This document shows, in pieces, positions 27,448-35,502 of a DNA stretch of 64,000 bases; the first letter of the stretch is position 1, and each line of letters starts with the position of its first letter. Made by a program: the position numbers and the translations under genes. The stretch is from Tunicatimonas pelagia (GTDB lineage: Bacteria > Bacteroidota > Bacteroidia > Cytophagales > Cyclobacteriaceae). The notes under the pieces are model-generated. The model did not search any database and was not told the origin of the DNA. It worked only from the letters and a program-made list of their open reading frames with translations. Where the stretch lies: contig NZ_CP120683.1 of assembly GCF_030506325.1 (NCBI RefSeq), positions 2,356,001 to 2,420,000 on the forward strand, given 5' to 3'.

Positions 27448-27533
27448 TGACCCACTGGGGGTAAGCACTTGTTTTTCAAGTAGTTGAGTGGGTCAGTAAC
27501 GCTACTGACCCACCCCTGACCTACTGACCCACT
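27448..27533. repeat. Iteron-like TGACCCAC cluster with a perfect hairpin
   Basis: TGACCCACT/C occurs at 27448, 27506 and 27525 and inverted at 27487-27495. The middle pair forms GTGGGTCAGTA-ACGC-TACTGACCCAC, an 11-bp perfect stem (27488-27513). The last copy overlaps the 3' end of the primase gene. It could be a terminator, or an origin recognised by the element's replication protein. Confidence 0.6.
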
Positions 27534-30247
27534 GACTCGTTGATCTTCAGCAGGATCGCGGCCAACTGTTCATCAATAGCACTTTTGAGCCCTTCGTATT
27601 CCTTTGGGGCTACGATCTGGTACTCAAAACCCTTGTGCCGACTGCCACCCACGATCTTGACCTGCCCGTAGCTGACTAGCTCCCGCAGGTACCGCTTGAG
27701 ATTGTTAGGATTGAGTCGCAAGTGCTTCCGGACATGGCGGGCGTAGAACGTCTCGCGGTTCTGTTCTTTCGTGTAAGCGGTCAACTGTTCTAAAAAGCTA
27801 CGGCTCGCCTGGGTGAGCTCGTCGCTCTTAGCGAACAACACTTCGCGTAGCAAGCGGAAGGCGGCGGCCACATCGTCCGGAGCGGTTTGGAGGTAGGGCG
27901 TACCGGTCGCATCCTGTTTGACTTCTCGTTGGTACTGGTGCAGGAAGGTGACCGTTTCAATGAAGCTCAAGAGCAAGAGCATCGTACGACGCGGTTTGAA
28001 TACCTGCGGCGGTAGCTGAATCAACTCGGCGTAGGGGTTGACGATCTTGATCGGACGTAGCAAGCGTTGTACGTTCTGTAGCTGATGGATCAGGGTGTGT
28101 TGTTCCCCGGCGTTCACCAGTCCGGCACTGAGCTTTCGTTGGTAGGCCATGATCTGGCCGTCTTGGGTATCGCTTTGGTCTACGTAGAGTAGCAAACACC
28201 GATTGGCGTTGTCTTCGTAGAGCTTCTCGCGGGTAGTACAACCGCTCACCGACACCGGCCCCTCGACGCGTAGGCTCACGGTCTTGAGGTTGCCCTTGTT
28301 GTCTTTCAGGGTGACCGTCTTGCTGATGCGCTTTTTACTCTGGAGTTCGCGAAGTGGATAGAGCACTCCTTCCGCCCCGTCCAGGTCTTCTATCAGGATC
28401 AGTTTGCCCTTCAACTCTTCGCGCTGGAAGTAGTAGAAGGCGTTCTCGGACAGCGTGGTGATCTCCAGCCGTTCTTCTTCGGGCATCAGCGCACTCACTT
28501 TCTCTTGCAGGTAGGTTTTGCCCGTCCCGCTCTGGCCCAAACACATCAGGTGCAAGGGGCTTTCCCGCTTGCGGCTGGTGTAGACCAGGTAGGCAATCAA
28601 GGCGTTGGTCTCTTCCCCGATCAGCCCCGTGGCCCGAATGTCGGAGGACAGGCGCGTGAGCAGCTGCGGGGATTGTAGGTAGTCCAACGCTGCTTGCTTT
28701 TCGGCCCCGCTCAGGGTGGGCTTTTCTTCGGCCTTCGGTTGCAAGGCTTCCAGTCGCCGGTGACGATAGCGTTCCAGTGAGGCCGTCAGCTCGGAGAGGG
28801 TGTACATCGCTTCCCGGCTGCTGACTTCCAAACGTTCGGCTACCTGGATGACCAGTTGCTGCACCTGCCCCGAATGGTACAAGTCCAGCGAATGCCGTAC
28901 CGGTAGATGTCTTTTGCCCGGAGTAGCTTGGGCGGGCTCTACCTTGACGGTCACCCGCAAGCGGTCCAGGCCCGCAATCTTAATGCCCCCCAGCACGGTA
29001 ACCTGTAGCCAGGGGCTGGTAAAAAACAACAGCTCGGTATTCTCGGTGTGCAACCGGTACTCCGAAGACGGACTGGTTTCTTCCGAGGGCGGTTGGGTGG
29101 CTGCCGAGTCGTCTGTCAACGGTGGGGCAACCGGACTTGCTTCCGGTGTCTTTTCCGATGAAAGAAAAAGCGTAGGACTACCGATCGCTTGTCGTTCGTT
29201 CAATAGGTGTTCCAAGATCACCGGCGTATGTCCCTGGAGCAAGCTGTTCACGTCTTCGCCCTCGGGAGTAGCCACGGCGGTAAGTTTGACATCCGGACGA
29301 AGGGCTTGCAACTGGTCGGCGTACTTAGCCACGGCTTTGCGTCCGGCTTCGTCCCCATCCAGAAAGAAGATGATCTCTTGTAGATTGGCTAAGCCTTGGA
29401 TCGCCTGTTCGTGTTCTTTCGTAAAACCGTTGGTGCCGTACAATGCTAGCATGCCGTATACCTGACTGAGGCTTTTGTCCTGCAGTAGCGTAGCGGCATC
29501 CAGTAGGCTTTCGGTCAGGACCAGCCGTTCGGTCTCGGGCTTGGGGTAGTGCGGGTACAAGCCCTGTTGCCCCTGGGGTAAGTAGAAGTGACGCGGGTAG
29601 CTGTCGTCCTGCAAACTACGGGCGTAGATGTCTACGACCTTGCCCGCCGCGTTCTTCATGGGAAGCATCAAACAACTGCGTAGCTTGGGGACGATCTTGC
29701 CTTTGCGCTCCTGCATCAGCCCGAGCTTCACGGCACTCTGTTTCAAGGGGTCGTTCCAGCTTCTACCGAAGTCAGCACTGATAAAGCCGATACCCAGGTA
29801 CTCGTAGTTCAGCTGCCGGTCTTGGGCGTACTGTTGGGCTTTCAGGCTGCGGGTCATACCTTGCAAGCAGCTTTGGTAGAACTTGGTCAAGACCGCCGTG
29901 CGGGACAACGCTTTCCCTTCGTGGGGAATACCGGCGTTCTTTCTTTCATCGGAAGTATCGGAAGGTGGTTGAGTAGGTTCGATCATCTGTTGGGCTTTTA
30001 GAATCGCTCGGTGTTGGGTGAGTTGCTCGTGCTCTTGGATCAGATCAATCACATCGAGCTTCTTGCCGTGTAGTCTACAGGCCGTAGAAAAGCAGTAGGC
30101 CGTATTGGTTTTGGGGTAGATTTGCATACTGGGCGTTTTGTCCGCATGGAACGGACAGCACAGCATGTTGCTTTGGTTGACCTTCAGGCCGTAGTGCGAA
30201 AGCACCGTTTGGATCGATAGACGGGCTTTGATTTCAGCAATCTCCAT
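27521..30247 (-). CDS. CHC2/TOPRIM primase fused to a P-loop ATPase
   Basis: 908 residues. A CHC2 zinc finger lies at the N-terminus (CCPFHADKTPSM…YCFSTACRLHG; Cys31, His34, Cys52, Cys57). A TOPRIM-like region follows (LVLTESLLDAATLL, IIFFLDGDEAGRKAV, EGEDVNSLL). The C-terminal half is an ATPase with Walker A GQSGTGKT near residue 572 and Walker B LILIEDLD near 617. Such primase-helicase fusions replicate plasmids and phage-like elements. It lies 13 bp after a small gene with which it shares a promoter. Confidence 0.85.
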   Translation of the reverse strand: MEIAEIKARLSIQTVLSHYGLKVNQSNMLCCPFHADKTPSMQIYPKTNTAYCFSTACRLHGKKLDVIDLIQEHEQLTQHRAILKAQQMIEPTQPPSDTSDERKNAGIPHEGKALSRTAVLTKFYQSCLQGMTRSLKAQQYAQDRQLNYEYLGIGFISADFGRSWNDPLKQSAVKLGLMQERKGKIVPKLRSCLMLPMKNAAGKVVDIYARSLQDDSYPRHFYLPQGQQGLYPHYPKPETERLVLTESLLDAATLLQDKSLSQVYGMLALYGTNGFTKEHEQAIQGLANLQEIIFFLDGDEAGRKAVAKYADQLQALRPDVKLTAVATPEGEDVNSLLQGHTPVILEHLLNERQAIGSPTLFLSSEKTPEASPVAPPLTDDSAATQPPSEETSPSSEYRLHTENTELLFFTSPWLQVTVLGGIKIAGLDRLRVTVKVEPAQATPGKRHLPVRHSLDLYHSGQVQQLVIQVAERLEVSSREAMYTLSELTASLERYRHRRLEALQPKAEEKPTLSGAEKQAALDYLQSPQLLTRLSSDIRATGLIGEETNALIAYLVYTSRKRESPLHLMCLGQSGTGKTYLQEKVSALMPEEERLEITTLSENAFYYFQREELKGKLILIEDLDGAEGVLYPLRELQSKKRISKTVTLKDNKGNLKTVSLRVEGPVSVSGCTTREKLYEDNANRCLLLYVDQSDTQDGQIMAYQRKLSAGLVNAGEQHTLIHQLQNVQRLLRPIKIVNPYAELIQLPPQVFKPRRTMLLLLSFIETVTFLHQYQREVKQDATGTPYLQTAPDDVAAAFRLLREVLFAKSDELTQASRSFLEQLTAYTKEQNRETFYARHVRKHLRLNPNNLKRYLRELVSYGQVKIVGGSRHKGFEYQIVAPKEYEGLKSAIDEQLAAILLKINESVGQ

Positions 30248-30260
30248 CGTACTACTTTCC

Positions 30261-30500
30261 TTATCCTTTTTGCTTGAGTAAATCAGCCACGGGAAGCATC
30301 TGGCGGTTTACCTCTCCCAAGCGGTGTTGTAACTTACCTAGCTCGTCCATGATCTCGGCTTGGTGGAAAGATTGGTAGCCGCCATCGGCAATCTTCTCGC
30401 GCAGCAAATGGAGCATGGCGAGCGGTTGACTAAGATTTAAACTCTCGCTGAACAGGCGGCCCAGATGGCGTTCTAACTGGCGTTGGTCTTCGGGATGCAT
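30261..30500 (-). CDS. Small hypothetical protein upstream of the primase
   Basis: 79 residues, helical and charged (MHPEDQRQLERHLGRLFSES…FHQAEIMDELGKLQHRLGEVNRQMLPVADLLKQKG). No family recognised. It is the first gene after the leftward promoter at 30547-30577 and ends 13 bp before the primase start. Confidence 0.6.
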   Translation of the reverse strand: MHPEDQRQLERHLGRLFSESLNLSQPLAMLHLLREKIADGGYQSFHQAEIMDELGKLQHRLGEVNRQMLPVADLLKQKG

Positions 30501-30546
30501 AGGCTTTTTGATTGGTGATAAAAAGTTATTTAGCTCGTATCCGGTT

Positions 30547-30618
30547 CAAAACTACTCTATTAAAGCTTACGAACAAACTTTTTCAACTTTTTTAGCTCAC
30601 ATTAGGTTCGTATATTTG
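30547..30618. promoter_or_regulatory. Divergent promoter pair with shared operator motif
   Basis: Rightward: TATATTTG at 30611-30618 (TAnnTTTG -7 box) with TTTT 19 nt upstream. Leftward: TAGTTTTG (30554-30547, minus) with TTTG exactly 19 nt upstream (30577-30574). Both carry the inverted motif TTACGAAC/GTTCGTA (30567-30574 and 30606-30612) inside the promoter. TTACGAACAAA recurs at 27401-27411 just upstream of the recombinase genes. The XRE protein is the likely binder. Confidence 0.65.
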
Positions 30619-30667
30619 GTCTTATACCGTAAAACAGGGTTCTTATAGCCCTTTTAAGTGTTATCTT

Positions 30668-31009
30668 ATGAATACCTTTGGAAAGAAAATAGCTGCCCTA
30701 CGAAAAGATAGAAAGATGAGCCAGGGTGACTTGGCTAAGTTGCTTCATACTTCCGTTTCGGTCATCGGTCGCTACGAACGCGATGAGATGAAGCCCAGTA
30801 TTGAAGCGGCTCAGAAGATTGCGGGCTTTCTGGATACCACTGTAGGGTACTTGTTGGGGGAAACCGAAGATGCTGAACTGTTCAAGAACCCCTCTATGCT
30901 ACAGCGATTGCAGGAACTCAACAACCTGCCTGAGAAAGACAAGGACTATATCCTCTACGCCCTGGACGGTCTTTTGCAGAACGTGAAAGCCAAACAAGCC
31001 TTTGCCTGA
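30668..31009 (+). CDS. XRE-family repressor of the element
   Basis: 113 residues. N-terminal helix-turn-helix: FGKKIAALRKDRKMSQGDLAKLLHTSVSVIGRYERDEMKPSIEAAQKIAGFLDTTVGYLLG, followed by a short helical tail. It probably controls the divergent promoters beside it and, through the shared TTACGAACAAA motif, the recombinase operon. Its TGA overlaps the ATG of the antitoxin gene (TGATG). Confidence 0.85.
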   Translation: MNTFGKKIAALRKDRKMSQGDLAKLLHTSVSVIGRYERDEMKPSIEAAQKIAGFLDTTVGYLLGETEDAELFKNPSMLQRLQELNNLPEKDKDYILYALDGLLQNVKAKQAFA

Positions 31010-31221
31010 TGAAACAGATTACGCTCAACATTCCGGACAGCCAGTACGCTTTCTTCACCGAACTGGTACAGAAACTAGGATTGGAAAAAGTGAAAGAAGA
31101 GTCGGTAGACACCGAACAGCAAGTGTTGCAGGGCATTGCCCAGGGCTTACGCGAAGTGAAGCAGATAGAAGAGGGCAAAAGAAAAGGAACCCCGCTCAAC
31201 GACTTCTTGGATGAGCTATAA
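31009..31221 (+). CDS. Antitoxin of the element
   Basis: 70 residues: MKQITLNIPDSQYAFFTELVQKLGLEKVKEE…QVLQGIAQGLREVKQIEEGKRKGTPLNDFLDEL. The N-terminus (I.LNIPD…F..LV..LG) is the strand-helix form of Bacteroidota antitoxins paired with RelE-type toxins. It is translationally coupled on both sides, overlapping the repressor stop and the toxin start by 11 bp. Confidence 0.75.
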   Translation: MKQITLNIPDSQYAFFTELVQKLGLEKVKEESVDTEQQVLQGIAQGLREVKQIEEGKRKGTPLNDFLDEL

Positions 31222-31543
31222 CGTTATTGCCACGGATTACTTCCAGAAGGAAGCCAAGAAGCTTATCCGGAAGTACCGCTCATTGAGAGGAGAGCTGAAG
31301 GCACTCGGTGAAGAGCTGGCCGACAACCCCACTACCGGCACCTCACTGGGTCATGATCTCTACAAAGTACGGCTGGCTATTGCTTCCAAAGGCAAGGGTA
31401 AGTCCGGTGGGGCTAGGGTCATCACTTGCGTGAAGGTAGTACAGGAAAAGGTCTACCTGGTCTCCATCTACGACAAAAGCCAGCTAGAAAACCTTTCTAA
31501 ACAACAGATCGAGCAACTGCTCCAGAAAGAGGGACTCGGGTGA
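31211..31543 (+). CDS. RelE-like toxin of the element
   Basis: 110 residues: YFQKEAKKLIRKYRSLRGELKALGEELADNPTTGTSLGHDLYKVRLAIASKGKGKSGGARVITCVKVVQEKVYLVSIYDKSQLENLSKQQIEQLL. The basic two-helix start, K(V/L)R(L/I)(A)I.SKGKGKSGG.RVI strand and YLV.IYDKS..(E/N)(L)S end are typical of Bacteroidota RelE/HigB-type mRNA interferases. With its antitoxin it would penalise loss of the element. Confidence 0.8.
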   Translation: MSYNVIATDYFQKEAKKLIRKYRSLRGELKALGEELADNPTTGTSLGHDLYKVRLAIASKGKGKSGGARVITCVKVVQEKVYLVSIYDKSQLENLSKQQIEQLLQKEGLG

Positions 31544-31617
31544 GGGAGCCAATCTTAAAGAAGAAAACCAGTAAACTTAAACATGACTACCTCTATAAAC
31601 ATCTTCTCATGGGTACT

Positions 31618-31857
31618 TTAGCCAAAAAAAAGCTTAAGAACGAAGACGATAGCTATAGTAATAATCATTCCTAAAAGTATGTTAGAGATGCCGTACTCGA
31701 AGTTACTTCCAAAATCATCGCTGTTCCTCCCTTTCCAAACTCTGCTAAAACTTGCTACATCTTTACCTTTAATCTTTCTTTTGAAAGCAATGTACAACCA
31801 TCTGAAAAAGACTCCTATAAATTCAAATACTACTGACCCGATAAATGCTCCGTCCAT
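31618..31857 (-). CDS. Putative immunity membrane protein for RHS tail 2 (unit 1)
   Basis: 79 residues from MDGAFIGSVVFEFIGVFFRWLY; an overlapping start at 31884 (MNRTKKDKIMDG) is possible. Two hydrophobic helices flank a basic loop (RWLYIAFKRKIKGKDV…), with the same GxxxRW signature as the proteins at 23315-23921. It starts 4 bp after the stop of the RHS tail. Confidence 0.55.
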   Translation of the reverse strand: MDGAFIGSVVFEFIGVFFRWLYIAFKRKIKGKDVASFSRVWKGRNSDDFGSNFEYGISNILLGMIITIAIVFVLKLFFG

Positions 31858-31861
31858 GATC

Positions 31862-32587
31862 TTATCTTTTTTCGTTCGATTCATCTGAACCAATCCATTC
31901 CTGCCCTTTATCAACTAGACTTTGAAACCCTTTAGTGATTTTCAATACCGTCCCATGCGTTTTCTCAAGCATTTGTTTGTTATATGTCTTGATTATCCAA
32001 CCCCGAACTTTTGGTTGTAATCTAGCTACGAAAGTGCCTTTGAAATAGCTACTAAACTGAGATGCTGTAACTTTTGGAATTTTACTCAGTCTAGTGTACG
32101 GTAGAGCTGTTGAGGCTGCTCCAGCAAATGCTTCCGCCCCTTCTTCTCCGACAACTAGCTGACCATCAATATGTGTGGGTTTTCGCCACGGTGTGAAGAA
32201 CTGTGCAGTGACCCAAGGTCCATCAATCGTATTGTATGACCAAGAAGCAATTATATTATCAGACATTCCCCATCTTTGGGATAGACCTGGTTCCCAAGCT
32301 GATAGATAGGAGCCACCTTCACCATAGGTACCGACGTTAAAGGTAGTTACGTCACCACTTTGAGTGTTGAAGCCCCACTCCCCGCCTGACTGATAGACAT
32401 CGCTTACACTTACCCCAGCGGTGAAGAAGGCTCGCACCTTCGCCCCAAACTTGGTGTATCCCCCATCCGGGTCAATCCCACTAATTGGATTATTCCCCAT
32501 CCCGACGTACGGAGAAGCAAACTGCCGGTAAGGATCCACGCTTAGCCACCGCCCGACAACCGCATCATATTGTCTCAACTCAAAACT
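31862..32587 (-). pseudogene. Silent RHS tail 2 carried by unit 1
   Basis: Begins with the 45-bp core (SFELRQYDAVVGRWLSVDPYRQFASPYVGMGNNPISGIDPDGG), then a ~200-residue tail (YTKFGAKVRAFFTAGVSVSDVY…GSDESNEKR). It is identical to the C-terminus encoded at 39831-40556 but without an RHS body: sequence upstream is the end of unit 2. It has no ATG near the core, so it should be unexpressed until recombined. The tail's activity is not recognised. Confidence 0.8.
32543..32587. repeat. 45-bp attachment core, middle copy
   Basis: Identical to 24574-24618 and 40512-40556. It is followed on the right by TATACACTTACCGACC, i.e. the element's own end-to-start joint, the sequence expected in a circular form (attP-like). 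Confidence 0.85.
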
Positions 32588-33449
32588 TATACACTTACCG
32601 ACCTGTTTTGGCTTGTCTACTCAACTTGTTGGCACTGCCTGTCAGCCACCTGCAAAGAACGTCTCCTGCGCTAAGATAAGATTTTTCTCATTGTCGTGGC
32701 ACTTCCGATGTTTTCCGATGAAAGAAAGAAGTGGTTGGGATTTGATCGATAGCTAAACACAGAGCTTCCGCAGCACCCAGACACAAGTCCGCCCTCTGGA
32801 CGCACGAGCTTACGCACGCAGGTCAAGCGGTATTCCGGCCTTGGTCGTCAGCAAAAAGTCACGCTAAGCCTGTGCCGCCCTTGTTCTGAGGTATTGATGA
32901 TTAAGGAGAGAAACAAGCACGGCTCAGCCCTTCGGGTGCTGCGCAGCTTGTCATGCCTTTTGCTTTTCCTCGGTCGGCCTTCATGGCAGCTACTCCTGTC
33001 CGGTCGGCCACTTCGCGATGCTTCAGTCACCACCCGTCCAGCTGCTGCCGGTGTTTGTGCTCGCCTGCGGGCTCGTTCGGACCGCGGTCGCCGTTGCGCT
33101 GCGCTTCACTCTGCCGCTCACGGCCAGGACGCTACGCTGCCTCCTGTCCGGCCTCTCTCGCACTCGCAGTCGGCTTCGCGAGAGGCGGCTACCGCCTTGT
33201 TAACCTGCTTTACCGGCGCACTAGCAAAGAGAACTAACCAAGTGAATGCAAGGGTGTAACTTTTGGAACGTAAAGCCACCGCACGTAGAGGCCAAGTATT
33301 GACTTGGGGGATGCTTACCGCCCCCCAAGCCCCCAGGAGGCAGGGGCTAGAACATCCAAAGCGCCATCAAGTTTGTGGCTTCGTATCAAGCTACCGGCGC
33401 GCTTTGGATAACCTGCCCCCGCACTATTTGGGCAGGAATGAACTTACCC
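32588..33449. other. Non-coding end region of unit 2
   Basis: Repeat of 24619-25480, with the same hairpins and TTCCGAT motif; no gene seen. Confidence 0.5.
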
Positions 33450-34442
33450 TTACTGGAGGGGATGATGCAGAGAGACTACTTCCTGTAACTCTTCCAGGTT
33501 GGCCGACTGGTAGCGTTGGGTGCTAGTGATGCTGTTGTGTCCGGCCAGGTACTGCACCCGTCGGATATCGTACTGTTTGACCCATTCGGTGATCACACTG
33601 GCCCGAAGCTGCTTGGCATGTTTGACCGAAGGGTTGAGCTTGCTCAGATCAACCATCAGGGGTTTTAGACTGGCTTTGATGGAAGCCGAACCGTTCAGGG
33701 AAAAGAACAACTGCTGTTGGATGGCTTCATAGTCTATTTTGGCCGGTTTGCGGGTAGGACGATAGAAGTACCTGTCCGAACTGATGTCGTCTAGTATCTG
33801 CGGACGGCCCACCGTCAGGTACTCTTGCAGAGGCAGTATCTGGGAAGCCTGTAGCTTCAAGACTCTTCCTTTCAGCCCTCCTTGCCCAGTGATGCGTTTG
33901 CTCTCCGGCACTTGCAGGGTAGCGGAGGCGAGGTTGACGTGTTCGGTGCGTAGCAAGCTGAGTTCTTGCGTGGTCACCGCCTGATACACTAGCAGGCCGA
34001 CCATGATCTTATTGCGGGCACTGCGCAGGTTGACCACCGGGTAGCGTTCGTACAGCTGGTCCAGTTCGTCACGACTGAGCAGATCGCTGGGCACCGCTTG
34101 TACTACCCCTCGCAGGATCAGTCCGGAAGCGGGGTTCTTCTTGACCTGTTTCTTTCTAGCCAGCATCGTATAGTAGTGACGTATGGCGACGAGCATCATA
34201 TTGATCTGCCGGGCACTGCGGCCACTGTCCTGTAGGTGGTGAATATAGCTTAGTAAGTCCGGATAACGTACTTCCCTAGCCGGTAGATTGTCCCGTTCAG
34301 CCCAGGCCAAAAAGTAGCCGGTGTAGTTGCCGTACATGCGGATGCTATCCGGGGCGTAGTGCTTCTTGCCCAGGTAGTCGGTGAGCTGCTCTAAGGCTTG
34401 CCGGATTGTGGCACTGTCGTACTCATAGACTCTTTTCCTCAT
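33450..34442 (-). CDS. Tyrosine recombinase A, unit 2
   Basis: Identical to the product of 25481-26473, including the unusual Thr157 and K277-Q-L-R280 positions. Overlaps recombinase B by 20 bp. Confidence 0.85.
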   Translation of the reverse strand: MRKRVYEYDSATIRQALEQLTDYLGKKHYAPDSIRMYGNYTGYFLAWAERDNLPAREVRYPDLLSYIHHLQDSGRSARQINMMLVAIRHYYTMLARKKQVKKNPASGLILRGVVQAVPSDLLSRDELDQLYERYPVVNLRSARNKIMVGLLVYQAVTTQELSLLRTEHVNLASATLQVPESKRITGQGGLKGRVLKLQASQILPLQEYLTVGRPQILDDISSDRYFYRPTRKPAKIDYEAIQQQLFFSLNGSASIKASLKPLMVDLSKLNPSVKHAKQLRASVITEWVKQYDIRRVQYLAGHNSITSTQRYQSANLEELQEVVSLHHPLQ

Positions 34443-35355
34443 CGCTAATGTTGGGTTGGATATGGGTGTAGATTTGGGTGGCTTCCAAGCTTCGGTGTCC
34501 TAGAAAACGGGCAATATGTTCCAGCTTCATACCGCTTTCAAACAGGTGGGTAGCGATGCTATGGCGCAACGCGTGTAATCCCATCGGGGGCAAACGAGCG
34601 ACTTGGCACCAGTGGTGTAAGCGCCGTCCGGCCGAGACCGCGCACAAGGGTTTACCGCGCTGCCAACCCAGTAGTAAGCCGTGGTGGGACTGATGGCGTA
34701 GCAGCCGAGGACGCGATAGCTGCAAGTACTGCTGTAGGTCATGAACGACTCCGCTGGCCATCGGCACGTAGCGTTCGGTATAGTTCTTCCCGGCCCGTAC
34801 GTGCAGCAGCCCTCGTTCCAGCAGAACATCGTTGATGTGCAGTTGTAGGGCTTCGTTGCGCCGAAGGCCGCAGCCGTAGCAGAGCGAGAGAATGGCCCGG
34901 TCCCGCAGGGCCAGCAACTGATGGCCCAATACGCCGGGGTCTTCTACCTGGTCGGCCGCATCGTAGAGACGTTGCACCTGGGCTTTGGACAAGATCAGCC
35001 GTTCGGGTTTACTACGGTAACCCCGGAAGGGAAAGGAGACTTCCAGGCTGCCTTGCCCGGTGTCGCGAAGATAGCGAGAGAGTTGCACCAAGGCGTTACG
35101 ATACTTACGCAGGGTGTTCAAGCTCAGGCTCCCGCCGCGCGTTTTGTTGGGGCGCTGGGCGCAGTAGCGGAAGAACTGCCGAACGGTCTGACTATCGACC
35201 TGGGATAGCTGCGTGAGGTTGTTTTCTTGCAACCAGACCAAGAACTCTTGGGTATGGCGCAAGCTGGCCGCTTGGTTCACTTGCGCATAGTTCATGGCCT
35301 GCAACCATTCGGCAAAGCCTAACAAGCGTTGGTGATAGTGTTGGTTTAAAGGCAT
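34423..35355 (-). CDS. Tyrosine recombinase B, unit 2
   Basis: Identical to the product of 26454-27386, with the full Arg-Lys-His-Arg-His-Tyr catalytic set. Confidence 0.9.
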   Translation of the reverse strand: MPLNQHYHQRLLGFAEWLQAMNYAQVNQAASLRHTQEFLVWLQENNLTQLSQVDSQTVRQFFRYCAQRPNKTRGGSLSLNTLRKYRNALVQLSRYLRDTGQGSLEVSFPFRGYRSKPERLILSKAQVQRLYDAADQVEDPGVLGHQLLALRDRAILSLCYGCGLRRNEALQLHINDVLLERGLLHVRAGKNYTERYVPMASGVVHDLQQYLQLSRPRLLRHQSHHGLLLGWQRGKPLCAVSAGRRLHHWCQVARLPPMGLHALRHSIATHLFESGMKLEHIARFLGHRSLEATQIYTHIQPNISDEEKSL

Positions 35356-35416
35356 CGTTCAGAGGTTGATTACGAACAAAGATGAAAATGGGTCCCTAGG
35401 CATTTTTTGGTTTCGC

Positions 35417-35502
35417 TGACCCACTGGGGGTAAGCACTTGTTTTTCAAGTAGTTGAGTGGGTCAGTAACGCTACTGACCCACCCCTGACCTACTGACCCA
35501 CT
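35417..35502. repeat. Iteron-like TGACCCAC cluster, unit 2
   Basis: Same arrangement as 27448-27533: three direct and one inverted TGACCCAC copies with the 11-bp hairpin, abutting the primase stop. Confidence 0.6.

Larger units (their letters stand above)
24619..32587. mobile_element. RHS-tail-carrying integrative element, unit 1
   Basis: 7,969 bp, followed directly by an apparently identical second unit. In plus-strand order: ~860 bp non-coding, two tyrosine recombinases (minus), iteron-like repeats, primase-ATPase and a small gene (minus), XRE regulator and toxin-antitoxin pair (plus), immunity-like gene and RHS tail (minus). The unit ends in the 45-bp RHS core repeat. The recombinases, identical junction cores and absence of any RHS body inside the unit argue for site-specific integration rather than simple gene duplication. 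Confidence 0.85.

Noticed and set aside
27448-27533. CRISPR-like short repeats
   Set aside because: Only four 8-9-bp copies in mixed orientation, no regular spacers and no cas genes.
28800-29465. 221-codon plus-strand open frame inside the primase gene (and its copy at 36769-37434)
   Set aside because: It is antisense to a clearly coding region with CHC2/TOPRIM/ATPase motifs and has no recognisable domain.
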